From: Helicostylum pulchrum
Taxonomy: Eukaryota; Mucoromycota; Mucoromycetes; Mucorales; Mucoraceae
Assembly: GCA_025677825.1 (NCBI GenBank)
Contig: JAIXMO010000011.1
Location: 531,001-595,000, forward strand
Reading direction: 5' to 3'
Length of the DNA stretch: 64,000 nucleotides
A model generated the notes under the pieces. It was not told where the DNA came from. It did no database searches and saw only the letters and a program-made list of their open reading frames with translations. The position numbers were made by a program, and so were the translations under genes. Positions within the stretch are counted from its first letter, which is position 1. Each line of letters opens with the position of its first letter. Positions 12,755-24,567 of the stretch are shown here, in pieces.

Positions 12755-13172
12755 TAAATTTCCTTTTTTTTTTTCGTGTATAAAAGTAAATCCACTTTTA
12801 GGTCATTTTTTCTCATAGATGTAAACCATATAATATAAAAAAAAAGGATTACAAGGCTTGCTTTTTTTTTCTGTAATATCCATATACCCTACTATTTCTT
12901 TTTCTCCGTTTTTACTTATTTCTTTACTATTATTATTATTATTACCATTACCATTATTTTTATTAAAAGACTATGTTGTGTTTTCCAATGGGTTTATGCA
13001 TCTTATTACATATAAACGCGAGTCAAAAAAATAAAATAAAAAATAACGTGGTCCTTGAACCAACACTCTATGTTATTTTTTTATATTATTTACTTGAAGC
13101 TTGATCTTTATTCAAAAGTTGTTAGCAAATATAACATAAGACGCGCATTTTATATGCATATAGATGTACGTA
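12755..13172. other. convergent 3' spacer
   Basis: AT-rich spacer between two convergent genes with poly-T tracts and an (ATT)n run near 12929-12945. No gene is seen. Confidence 0.4.
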
Positions 13173-14120
13173 TTACTGATAGTGATAGCTTGTTAAATGA
13201 TATACTAATCCTTCTCTTGTAGCGTAAGTCTTTGTACGTTTACAGTGGGCCACTATGCATTTATAAGGTTCAGCTCCAGGATGTGCTTCAACCAAGTGTC
13301 TAATTACGTGAGTCTTGCGTTTAAATTTTTCTTCGCATACAGGACATACAGTAATACAGTAAACCTCTTCTAATTTCTTTTGAAGTTCAGGCGACAGTAA
13401 TTCTTGTCTTTTATATTTTCTGTTGATATCATTATGGTTGTGGTCATAACTCGATACGGATGATGAAGATGATGTAGGTGATGATGGAGATGCTAAATTC
13501 GATGATGTATTATTATGGTTTTCTGGTTTTTTAGGACTACACACAGAAAAAAAAATAGAGTTTAATATAATACATATATGAGTGATTCCTTTTTTTTTTT
13601 ACCTTTCCATATCGGATACCAGAGTTACACGATGAGCATGCTCAAGGTGATACCGAAGTCCAGCTTTAGAAGAATAAGTTTGTTCACATTCTGAGTGAAG
13701 ACATCGAAAAGGCTTTGAGGAATAATGTTCTTTTTTAAAATGCGAGTCTGCTTCTAACCTACTGTCAGCTGTATATAAACAAATAGGACAGATAGTAGGA
13801 GGATATATTTCGTCAATAAGTCCCATAACCAGAACCGATCGATGTCTACCAGGCCCATGACTCATTTCTTCCTTCTTTTCTGCCATACTGGGATGAGGCT
13901 GAATAGGTGGTTCGCCATCGATCAAAAATCGATTAGGTGAACTGGAACCATTTAAAAGTTCTCGTCTAATCCTTTTACGTTTATTAGCGATTCGATTCAT
14001 TTTTCTTGCTGCAAGAGTAGTTGATCGAAGATCATGACTTTCGTTAAGTTCATGTAATCCTAGCGATAATGTCTTTCGTTTATTAGCTTTGTGTGTGCTT
14101 TTATTCCTATATAAAGACAT
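13173..14120 (-). CDS. C2H2 zinc-finger protein with two finger pairs
   Basis: Two exons (13603-14120 and 13173-13536) join in frame to 293 residues. The protein has a basic N-terminus rich in Arg/Lys (NRIANKRKRIRREL, a likely nuclear signal). A first pair of C2H2 fingers begins CPICLYTADSRLEADSHFKK and continues into FRCLHSECEQTY. A Ser/Asn/His-rich linker is followed by a second pair beginning CPVCEEKFKRKTHVIRHLVE and continuing into YKCIVAHCKRTK. The second finger of each pair has wider Cys spacing (C-x4-C or C-x5-C). The pairs are similar enough to suggest an internal duplication. It is likely a nuclear nucleic-acid-binding protein, but I do not recognise a specific orthologue. Confidence 0.8.
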
Positions 14121-14835
14121 ATTAGTATATCAAAATAACCTTTTTTTTTTCATGTACACATATACCAATTATCATTTGACCGACTATCATAAACAGCAAA
14201 ACTCATTATAAAGATATACGGCAGCTGGCTATTAGAAAAAAAAAAAAAAAATTCCTCTTTTTTTTTTCTTTTTTTTTTTACGCTCCCAAAAAGAGTAGTT
14301 GGATAACTCTTCTGCTGGTTTGGACAGTCACGATAAGATTCAATTGGCTTGTACCTTCCTTTGCTTTACAAGTACTTCCATCGGAAAAAAAAATATCTCA
14401 CACACACACATTTTCGTCTCTGAAACAAGCATTATTCTCGTTTATAGTGAAAGTCTTGTCAAAATTCTAGCAAATTGAACTGTTGACACAGTTACCTTAT
14501 ACATTAGACCGTCACTTTTCAGGCTGGGATTCATTTTAAGCCTAATAAATGTCAAACGTGAGACAACACTCTCTGTTCACAATAATTATGAACAGCCGTT
14601 ATAAATTTATACCTAATATTTAGAGAGCAATAGCATAATATAAGTAAGAGATAGATAACATTATAATATTTGTATACAGACTTGTGTAAGCTGATATGAA
14701 GTATATTACAGTTGTATTTATGAAAATATGCAAAGTTGCTTTGTTTATTTTAAAGTACGGGATGCTTTTGTTTACGCTTGTTCTTTTTTTATATTTTTAT
14801 TATAGTATATTAGCAGTTGATAAAAAATGAGATAC
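14121..14835. other. spacer between zinc-finger and F-box genes
   Basis: AT-rich sequence with long A and T homopolymers around 14236-14280 and a short (CA)n run at about 14401-14410. No gene is evident. It contains the promoter of the zinc-finger gene. Confidence 0.4.
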
Positions 14836-16605
14836 CTAGCGTTTCTCATTCTTTATTATCTCTTCGCAGAAATATAAGGATACAGATATATCACAGCGTA
14901 CAGTAAAAAATACGTTGTCCATACCCTCTGTTTTTCCATATTCAAGAATACGCCGCTTTGTTCCATTTGTATATTTGATCAAGAAAGATTTGTTTTCTTT
15001 CGTTAAATGGTTATTTGTACTTGTATATTTAAATCTCGTTAGTTTTTTTAAACCTGTTAAATCAATAACAGGATCATTATCATAGTATGTGCGGCCCCAA
15101 TCTTTAGTTTTAACTGATACAATCTCGATACTACGCAAATGAGCTGTCACCAAATCAAAAAAATGTTTAGTTGGTCTAGTATGTTCCATTTGTAAAACAT
15201 TGAAATCACAGTTTGCTTGACCAGAAGAGGTTCGCCCTTCCTTGTATTTTAAGCTAAAAGAAGAATGCCCACTTTCAGGTGTGCTGTACGTGACGTTAAG
15301 GCTTTGAAGCCCAGGACAATTTGAAAGGGAGTACTTTAAAGCTCAGTATGCATGGCCACCGTATCGACTCAAAAGATTAAATTCTAAAACACGGAAGATT
15401 TCGGGACCAATTATCGAACTAGTCTTGTCAGGTACAAGGATATCACTCTGTAAGTCACTTTTGTCTAGAGAATACGTAACGAACAATCTACCAAGACTGT
15501 TGTATCTGAAAGAATAACCAACATGTATTCTTCTGGCTGCTGCATCATTGAAATGGGCTGTGCAATGAGTTTGTCGAGTTCCCCTAAACGAGTTCAATAA
15601 CTTAAAGTATTTTGTCATATTGTTTTCGTTGTTGTCTCGTACTCGATATTTTTCCGATCCTAAAAAGCCAATGTATGTTTTATCAATACGACCAGATTTT
15701 TCTATAAGTCTTAAAGCAAGTTCCATTCCAACAATGACAATCCAATTAAAAATATTGTGATGAAAGATCTTGATATTTAAGTCAGTTAACTGATTTGGAA
15801 AGTAATCTAAGAGGTGTCTCGTATACGTAGCCGATAGAGATGATAGAAATAAATCTAAACGGGTCAAGCTCGAGACAAAGTTTAAATTGATTCTTCTATT
15901 GTTGTCTAATATATGTCGCATGGCACTTTCGGAAATTGGATCACTAAAAAATTCAAGACCTTCCATATTGGGAGAATTCTGTCGTATTATAAATGGTGCC
16001 AATCTGCTATCGCGTTTATTGTGAAGTTCTAGTTTTTTCAATTTCTTAAACTGATTGAGTGAATTTAATATATTGATTTGTTGCAAGCTGAAGTTAATTG
16101 TATTTCTGTCATAAAGTAAGCTAATACAGGTAATAGAATTGCGAAATTTGTAATATACTGACAATACTAACTCGCTTTGAATACGACGAAGGTCGCGTCC
16201 AGTATAAATCCTTTTAATATGCTGTAAATCAGAATCTAACAAATATCCTAAATATTTTTCAAGATAATTGGTTTTGCTAAAATCAATCACTTTTAGATTT
16301 GGTGACAGATTCAATAACTCCAATAGTTCTTTTCTATCGAATTTATCCGGGTCTCCGTAATTCTTAGCGTCTTCAAAGGCTAACGTTTTAATAAGACGAC
16401 TATATTTTAAATATTGCGTGTGGTAAAGATTGTTAAAATCTGATTTCATAAGAGAAATATTATGAGTTCGTAGAGTCACTTCTTCCCAGCTTAATTGAAT
16501 AGCCGTCCTATACCAAGTCTTACAAACAAAACAACACGTTTGAAGGTCTTTTCGCTTTAGATATACAAATATGTTAGTGTATATTTCTGCAGGTAGGTCT
16601 TTCAT
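14836..16605 (-). pseudogene. F-box/LRR protein interrupted by an in-frame TGA
   Basis: The N-terminus is an F-box (MKDLPAEIYTNIFVYLKRKD, then CCFVCKTWYRTA), which binds SKP1 in SCF ubiquitin ligases. Irregular leucine-rich repeats for substrate recognition follow (for example NLKVIDFSK, LKKLELHN, LTRLDLFLSS, LTDLNIKIF). Translation from 16605 stops at a TGA (15343-15345), but the same frame stays open for another 168 codons to a stop at 14836. The downstream part continues the repeat pattern (KYSLSNCPGLQSLNVTYS). Both halves therefore belong to one 590-codon frame. It is either a recent nonsense mutation, a sequence error, or a truncated 420-residue product. No intron removing the TGA is obvious. 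Confidence 0.75.
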
Positions 16606-18762
16606 ATTTTGCGAAGATATAAAGTGTAAAAAGGAACAGAGTTAAAAAAGCCGGGATGGAATGATAACGTTATATATATATATGGGAATTTAGGACAGAA
16701 AATTCGATAAATGTCATTATAAAAGAATGACCGTCTTATTATCTGTGTCTTTATGATAAAATGAAAGGTTCAATGACAAATGAAAAATAAGGAGAGACCC
16801 TTATTTTTTTTTTAGCAACAGAACAATAAGGAGAGCTTGTTTCATAATAAACATAATCCTTTTATAAAATCACACCGACCGATTGTTTGTATCGCCGTAT
16901 TGTTAACTATTTGAGTGAGGTAGATCTCTTCATAAATCATAAGCTAATGACTACCATGGTATCTAGTCCCATAGACAAAATTCTCTAGTTTTTTTTTAAA
17001 AAACCTGTTAAATCAATAATCCAATCATTGTCTAAATTACCCAATTGTCAATTTTTAATAATATAGCCTCATTGTGGTCGTAAAGAAGATGGAAAAAAAC
17101 CCCGCATCTTCGAATTGACGAGAAAACGTGATATTTAAGTCAGTTAACCGATTCGGAAGGTGATCTACGATGTACCTCGTATACGTAGCCGATATATATG
17201 GTAGATGTAAATTTAAATAGGTACCTGGAAGCTATACTTTTATTAAGAAATTATGCGTCACTTTTGGAGAAAAAAAAAATTCGAAAAAATAATAAAATAA
17301 ATGAAAATAAAAATAAAGGAAAAGTTAGTAAAAAATTAATTAGAAAATAAATACGAAAACTTACAATTAATTATAAAAAACAGCAAAAGGGTCATACGGA
17401 ACGAAGAGATAGACAGAATCAGGAGACGGAATGAAGGAAATAAAAGAAATAAAAAAGTAGAAGGTTAGCATATGAAAGGATGAAACGAATAATATGAGCT
17501 TACCGCGAGGTGCATATTTTTTTGAACCAGGCGATAATCAAGGTTGGAATATTTGGAATAGTCGGCGTAAGCGGTGTAAGTATGCATGCCTAACTGTAAA
17601 CAGCGACGATGCGTCTATGGTCTTGCCTTACGTCGATATGTATATCTAAGTAAGATTAAAAAAGTTAATAAAGTATTTTAGTTTACACGAATTGTTACTA
17701 TGTACCGTGGCAGACCATTTGCATGTGTACTTTTAAATTGGCCAACCGCAGCCTAAGTTCTTGCGATACTTGAAGGACTTGCGGATGACCGAGCGAGGAA
17801 TACGAAGAAATGGGCCAGTAAGAAAAAAGGAGTAGAATGGGTTGGATAGAAAGAGAGGAGAAGAATATTACAGGTATTCATGTAGTTGTCACTTTCTAAT
17901 AAACTATCTGAGAAGAAACAGTTTTTTTTTTGTCATTATTTGTTACAAAATGTATTTTAGGAATCATTTTATGACGGTTACTTCCCGTATGTTTATACAA
18001 AGCATGAACAAACCAGAAAAAAAGAACTTCTTTTCAATTTTTACTACCTCTCGTGTATTTTTAGGTGTGAATCATGCAAGAAAAGAAGTAGTCTTTAACC
18101 AACGTTTATTTCTCACATGCTACAAAATATAAACAAACCAATTTTTATTGCCTTTCGCGTATTTTATTTTGTTTATTCGCATTAATTTCGTAACAATTGC
18201 GCGAAAAAAGTAATGATAAAATAGATTTTCGCGATTAAATTACTATTAATTCTATTATTTATTTTTTCCTTATTTTAACCGTAAACTCATACATAAGCAA
18301 GTATCTCTTATATCATTATGCGTTCACCTTTCAAAAGAATCTTTTTCCTGGGATATGGTGGTGTCGGTGCAAAAACGGGTACGGCAAATGAAACTTAACG
18401 CGTCTCACTTCTTTAATCTACGGCGTAAATTGACTGTACATCAAGTCTTGGTTTCCCTCAGAAATTATAGGATTGCCTCAAATGTCCCAACTGTAGTGAG
18501 GTCCTGAAATGAAAAGCCCTTCAAGCGTTCAAATCTAAAAGAATTAATTCGAAATTTGAAAATACCTCCCGGATATGGGTATACGGCCCTTCTTTACTTG
18601 TTATTCAACGATTAGTTATTACTTGAAACTGATAAATAAAAATATTTCAAGTGTATACAAGTTTTTTTTTTATTTGTTCACCAGTAAAAATTAATATGTT
18701 TATAAATAAATAATTCGAAATTAACTTGTTTTATATTAGAACTGTTTGAATTTTTTTAATTT
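16606..18762. other. 2.2-kb region without intact genes
   Basis: Apart from the F-box relic at 17000-17270 (listed separately) I see no coherent gene. The sequence around 17270-17480 is A-rich. A GCGCGAAA element at 18199-18206 fits the E2F consensus on the opposite strand, but no gene start is near. Confidence 0.4.
17000..17270 (-). pseudogene. decayed fragment of a second F-box/LRR gene
   Basis: Two blocks match the neighbouring F-box gene in the same orientation. 17003-17037 resembles 15050-15085 (shared AAACCTGTTAAATCAATAA). 17129-17225 resembles 15765-15860 (shared GATATTTAAGTCAGTTAAC and CTCGTATACGTAGCCGATA). 17250-17270 resembles the next part of the same gene. The material between the blocks has been lost, the frame is destroyed, and no start remains. 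This is the remnant of a tandem duplicate. Confidence 0.75.
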
Positions 18763-19240
18763 TTATTTGAAGGAAATAGAAGCATGAGTTCCTTTTGGCT
18801 TTTTAATATTCACAATATGTTGTAAATTTGAAGGATGTACGCTACGTTTTTTACTAGTAGTTATATTCAAATTTCCTTCCTTCAAACAGCAATGTGTTTT
18901 GTAACAATTCATAATTTGCTTTAGCTGATCGAAATGAGTAAAGAATTCAGGTAATTGAGTAATATAGTTAGGAACGCGGACAAAGAGTAATTCACACATC
19001 ACATACAAGTCGGAGCTTTCTCAAGTAAACAAATAAAAAGAGAGGTAGTAACCTACGGCTTGTACAGCCATTAACGCTTTCATATTCTTTTTTTTTAATG
19101 TATCTTTACAAAAGTTGACCAATCTTATAGAATCTTGATGCGTTAATTGACTATTACTTTGAGTTTTTGCAGGTTTTACTTCTATGAACCCCGTTGAAAA
19201 TCGAGGCTTTCCGGCATATTTTTCGAGTCAACTTTAACTT
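18763..19240 (-). pseudogene. relic of an orphan fungal gene family
   Basis: Two exon-like pieces on the minus strand. About 19070-19215 reads FSTGFIEVKPAKTQSN and LTHQDSIRLVNFCKDTLKKK, ending at a GTAGGT donor. 18763-about 19012 reads YVMCELLFVRVPNYITQLPE to a stop. The composition and the E-x-K segment resemble a multicopy, uncharacterised family I associate with Mucorales genomes; that is recollection, not a search. Upstream frames are broken by stops and there is no start, so it is probably a degenerate copy. An inverted repeat (AGTCAACTT/AAGTTGACT) lies at about 19227-19256. Confidence 0.4.
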
Positions 19241-19638
19241 GTCGCAAGTTGACTGCGTAGGCCGAATAAAGTTTCTTCGGATCTTTGTCATAGATGTGAT
19301 TTTTGTAACTCCCAAACGTCCACTCTGCCGCCGGTTTCTCACAGAAGTACTTGGAGGTTATCTTATGATTTAGGGGAAACCCTGATATGCGGTCAATTCA
19401 CACGGTCGATTAAAAAAATGTGTTCCATATTACTTTTTACTTACCTTTCGGATGACCCCTTTACTCCAAGAAGAACCATATCGGTTTGCACAAGTGAAGA
19501 AAAAGGAAGAAAAAGGAAGAAAAATAAAGAGATGATAAAATAGGGGGACCTCTACTCATATGACCTATTTCCTCGTCATGACGTATTTATGCAGTGTATT
19601 TGTTTCATGATAAAAATCTAGTACTTTATTATTACTTG

Positions 19639-22398
19639 CTAAATCATTCCGAACCCTTCAGCGTTGCTAATACTAGTTAATAATCTTTCTTTTAGTTTTT
19701 CTTTGCTACTATACTCGCACAGAAGCAAAACATTATAGCATGTATGTGATGTAGGCAGCCTAAAAAAAAGTAGTTTATCAGGATATGTAAATAGTTATTA
19801 TTTGTTGCATATTTTTACCTATCTGAGTCCCCACCGTTTTTAGCAATGACAAATTGAAGTTTACTCAACCCACCGATTGGCGCCTATTTTATTTTTTTAT
19901 TTTTTCAGCTTCCATCATGGATCCGTTTTTTTTTTAAAAAAAAACACTTACTCTGTCAGAACCAGTGGCAAAGAATAATAGCTTTTTCTTTTCTTCGTCT
20001 GTAAACGAATGAACAATCTCCCAAAAATATCTATACTTGGCTTAGTACAAGTTTTTTGGTACATATTACGAATAAACCCACTTTATTATATCGGAATCTT
20101 TTGTCCATCCACCATCATACACTGTTGATTGTTCCAAGGCATCGAAGTCAAGGTCTGAACTTCCACATATAAGCTGTTCTACTTCTTCCGGCCTAAAAAT
20201 CTATATATATTAAAAAGAAACGTTAGATGAAATCAAAATGCCCAAACAGAAAAAATATATACCTTGATAGCACTATCTTGACATACAAGCTGAAATCCTT
20301 CTCTGAAAGCATTGAACTGCTTTTCAACTGATTTACTCAAGACAAACCGAGTATAAAGATCTACAAACTCAGCACTATTTTCGCTTGTTAGTAGAGTTTT
20401 TGCACCGTCAGGCTTTAAATCACAAGTAAGTACGTGTCCAAAAGATTGGACGTCGACTTGAAACGAGCTATCGTATTCAGACTCAATGTCACCATTAAAG
20501 GATAAGAGTCGTTCTAAACCTTTTCCTAGACTCTAATTACATTTTGATTAAAAAAAAGGAAGAAAAAAAAAGAGAGAATGTATATTTTCTTTTATTCTTT
20601 CTTACTGGATCCAATTGCTTCAGATCAGATAAGCTTATATCTACATCCATTAGCTTTTTATATAAGGCAAGAGGAAAATGAAGATCCAGTATAACACTAT
20701 TATATACAGCTAGACCAAGCAATAACCCTACTAATTTATACTCTCGGATATTGATATCGTCTAATACTGGGTTGGGACTAAACCAACATAATCTAGACTC
20801 TTCGTTGAACGTAAACATGCCGTATTTTGTATCGAATATCTCCCTTACGATCAATTGAAAAAATTCTTTTTGCACTCCTCCTTCGTCAACTCCTTCTTCT
20901 CCTAGAAATTGTACGCGAAGCTGTTTTTTTAAATCGTGGATTGATTTCTCTTCCAACTATAAATAAAACAACGTTAGTATCTATCGATTCCCGTTTCTTT
21001 TTAACATACTTGTATCAAAGTATCAGATATAATATGGTCGCGACGTATTTCTAAGACTAGGTACGGACTATTAACACCTATTTTTTTTTTTTTATATATA
21101 TAAAAGAAAAGTTATATCAAGATATACGCGATGGGGAAGGTGAGTTTTACCTTGAAATAACGCTCTGAAAAATGCATCCTGAAGCTCGTGTCTCATTTGA
21201 AATACACTCTCTACTTTTAAAACATCAGCTTTGACAGCAGGATTTAACATGAATGGGTAATCGCAAAAAGAGAATCTAATAATATATTCAATACATGTAA
21301 TTTTTTTTAAAATAAAACTAATAATAGACATTTACCCCTTTCTATCCTTAAAATTTGGAAAGTCTTCTTTAATCTCCAATTGTTCATTTACAGCGTCGTT
21401 ATAAAAATCCACATACGAAACATATTTTTCCTTTTCATTTAATCTATCTAACTCTTGTTATAAGCCAACCTAAAAAAAAAAGGGGGAGAGAAATATTTTA
21501 TACTTACAGAGTACGGCTATGCATTTCGTAGCATCAATTACGACGGGATCTGAATTGGGACTGAATCCACTAAGTGGGATACGCGAGAGTAAACGTCTAC
21601 ATACGAGTTGTTGAAATAGTTGTAAGGTCTTCTCGAAACAAGAGATATAGTGGTCTCTGGTAAGGTCAATAAACATTGTATCTGATGGTAGTTCAGGTTC
21701 TATCAAGTAACGACATAATATATCTTGACGGGTTGGATCCAAAGCAGCTATAAACTCACATATATCTGGTAATAATGAAGTTTCTTGATCTTGTATAAAT
21801 ACTGAAGACTAAAATAGTGTTTTTTTACGTTATTTAAAAGAATAAAAGAACAAAAAAAAAGTGAAAGACTTACTTGGAATAAAATAATAATTATATTCAT
21901 GTTTTGGTCTGTAATTATATCTTTACTGCTTCGTGTTATTGACTGTAATAATATTTTTGAACGTTCAACTATAGTTGTCTTGAGAATAGAAGGACACTTT
22001 TTTTTTCCAACTAGCGTAAGTACGTGTCTTTTTTTTTTTTGTTGTTTTAAAAGTGTTACCTCTAAAAGTATTTTGAACGCTTCTTTTGCTTGCATCTTGT
22101 CAACGGGACAAGTTTCTTTAAGTTCGTTACATGACTAAAATACATTTACAATCAATACTCTATTGGAAACTTTTTTTTAGAAGACAGTATATGTATACCT
22201 GTAAGAAACTAGAGTTAAGGCACTCTTGCTGACCAAATACGGTAGCAAGTCTTTCTGCAAATTGAGCCCAATCTCCATGTATTTCTGCTTCTCGTTTTAA
22301 GTTGGTTATGATTGTCAAATCTAAATGTCCTATAGTATAACAGTAAGTTTATGAAGAAAGTTTAAAACTCGTTTTAACTTACCATCCGGTATTTCCAT
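19639..22398 (-). CDS. HECT-type E3 ubiquitin ligase (UBE3A/HUL4-like)
   Basis: The HECT domain transfers ubiquitin from an E2 to its catalytic cysteine and then to substrates. The start at 22398 (MEIPDGHLDLT) opens a 16-nt first exon, and at least 12 further exons follow. The N-terminal half is helical and poorly conserved. The middle shows [20 protein letters not shown], typical of the UBE3A/HECTD2 group. The HECT N-lobe follows ([20 protein letters not shown], then [11 protein letters not shown]) in exon 20606-20956. The C-lobe ends in [14 protein letters not shown], whose Cys is the thioester site, in the last exon (19639-19759). Predicted exon joins agree with family conservation except between exons 4 and 5 (about 21440-21508), where the frame does not join cleanly. 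A 1-nt error or an unusual splice is likely there. Confidence 0.87.
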
Positions 22399-22710
22399 AG
22401 TGTAAGAAGAAAAGAGAAAAAGGAAGAGAATAGTGTATCTTGTAATTTTTAATTCTCAGGGAGGCATAAAGAAAATACGCCCTATTGTGTGACAGCGTCA
22501 AAGCTTATGCAGATCATAAGAGAGAAAAAAATATGCATACTTTCAATAGTGAAGCAGTAAACGTACATCTTTAGATTAAGTAGGTTTTAATTGTTGTATA
22601 ATAATGATGAAAGACAAATGCATATTTTCAAAGACAATAACAAAAAAAAGCATAAATTGTCTGTTATTAAAGATAAGCAAAAAATTAAGGTATTTAGTTC
22701 CAAAGTTTAT

Positions 22711-24316
22711 TTAGCATATTACGGTTTTCGGTTGCTTTTTAAAGTATTCTCTGAATTCTTGGGGTGTACTCATTCGAAAAAAATTATAACCCGCAGATAA
22801 TTTAAAATACTAACAAAAAGAATAAAGTAAGCTTTTTTTGTTTAGTTCAGTATATATACTTTTAAAAAACTTACGAGACTTAAGTCTTCCAAGGAAATTC
22901 TTTTCGCTGGATCAATTTCTAGTAGTTTTTGTATAAGACGGTTTAAATAATTGCCTTCTGAGAGTACTTTACTGTATGGAGAAGTCGAGGTCTTAGCTAT
23001 TCGATTCAAATATTTGTCCCCGCATTCTGAGGGGAAAATACAAGGCAATCCATCAAGCATATCTATTAAAACTAATCCGAGGGACCAGATATCGGATTTA
23101 TCTCCATAGTTTTTGTTTAAATCAGCCACTTCCGGGGCCATATACTATACGCATAAAATGGTCAAAACGATATATATATGTACTAATAAGAAATAAACTT
23201 ACACGAGTTGTCCCATTTGGTGTAATGTATTTCTCTTTAATTTTTTTAGCCATTCCAAAATCTGCAACTTTAACCTCGCCTTCAGCACTAATCAAAATAT
23301 TGCCTGGCTTCATATCATTATGGAATAAACCTAGACAACCTCGGAGGTGCATTAAGCCTTCTATGATCTAAGTAAAAATAAATAAAAATAGTTAGCAAGA
23401 AATATACGGGTAGAAATGGTAAATTGTTTACTTCATTAAAAACGAACAGTGCATGTTCTTCTGGTAATTTTCTACCTTCTGTTCTACCGATGAAATCAAA
23501 CAAAGAACAGGACATTAAGTCCATAGCAAGTACTATTTTATTACTTAGTGGATCAATATAAAAATTTTGGAGAAGTACAATGTTTTTGTGAGCATTAGTT
23601 GGGGACATTATAGTTAGCTCCAGTAAGATGTCATCCGAACTACAATCCCCGCGACCAAGTCCAATCTTTAATGTCTTCAACGCTAACTCCTTTTTACTAA
23701 CTCTATGAAGTTCAGCATACACCGGGCCATTAAGTCTAAATAAAAATGTAAAAGTGATAATGTTGGTTATATATATTATGAAAAAAAAAATCTTTTAGAT
23801 CATTTACCCTCTACCTACAACTGTATTTAGGGTTTTAAAATGATTTCGAACTGCATCTTCAACAAGGCCAATTAGTTTTCGGTCCTTGACCACAGTTATC
23901 AAGTCATTTTTGTTGTCATAAACCTCGTCCGCGATATCTTGTCTTATCACACTTTTATTGATCTCTCGTATTTGATTACTTAGCCTTAATGTTGTTGGCA
24001 AATATAGCGTCCTAGTATCTTTAATGGGGGCTGGCCTAAGCGAATTTCGAAAGGCACGATTGAAATACATTCTGTGCAAACCCATCATAGGGTCGATGTT
24101 CCAGCGATCAAATTCTATAGACGTGTATTCATACATTTGATTTTTATCGTTGTATCTTAATAGAGGAGTATCTATCTGAATTTCAGTAGGGGGACAGTCT
24201 ATAGTGCTGTCGTATTGGAAATGAATAGTATCTGCTACAAAAATATGTAGGCCAGTGTAATTAAGAAACCTGGAATATTGATCACTAAAAACTCTTGCGA
24301 TGCTAAAGAGGATCAT
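22711..24316 (-). CDS. atypical (non-RD) protein kinase 1
   Basis: Predicted Ser/Thr kinase of 448 residues from exons 23808-24316, 23432-23735, 23203-23367, 22875-23144 and 22711-22809. About 165 N-terminal residues match nothing I know. The kinase domain has a glycine loop (VVGRGLNGPVYAEL), the ATP lysine in ELALKTLK, the catalytic loop HNDMKPGNI, the metal-binding ADFG, and YMAPEV. In the catalytic loop the usual HRD Arg is replaced by Asn, so this is a non-RD kinase, while the catalytic Asp, Lys and Asn are kept. Exon 3 (165 nt) and its boundaries match kinase 2 at 35.2-37.5 kb, so the two are paralogues. The substrate and pathway are unknown. Confidence 0.8.
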
Positions 24317-24567
24317 CGTTTTTCTTTAAAGAATTATTTATAAAAAAAAAAAACGAGTAATAAAAAAAAAGTTCTTTTATATATGCTTTCGAAAGTTGGA
24401 ACTCTTTATTCCCTAATTAATAATACTCCAATAAACGGAAAATTGAAACGACATTGTTATAAAGAGGTTTAAAAAGCTACAATCGATCCTTGACAGAATA
24501 GGATCAGAAGTACCATAGTTATAAATGTATATTCGATTATTTATTTCATTATGAGATTTCATTAATA

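Noticed and set aside
22009..22062. A short 49-nt intron inside HECT exon 3 (GTAACA to GCTAG)
   Set aside because: Removing it would shift the frame, while reading through keeps it open.
21899..22138. Plus-strand frame inside the HECT gene
   Set aside because: Shadow of HECT exon 3 on the opposite strand.
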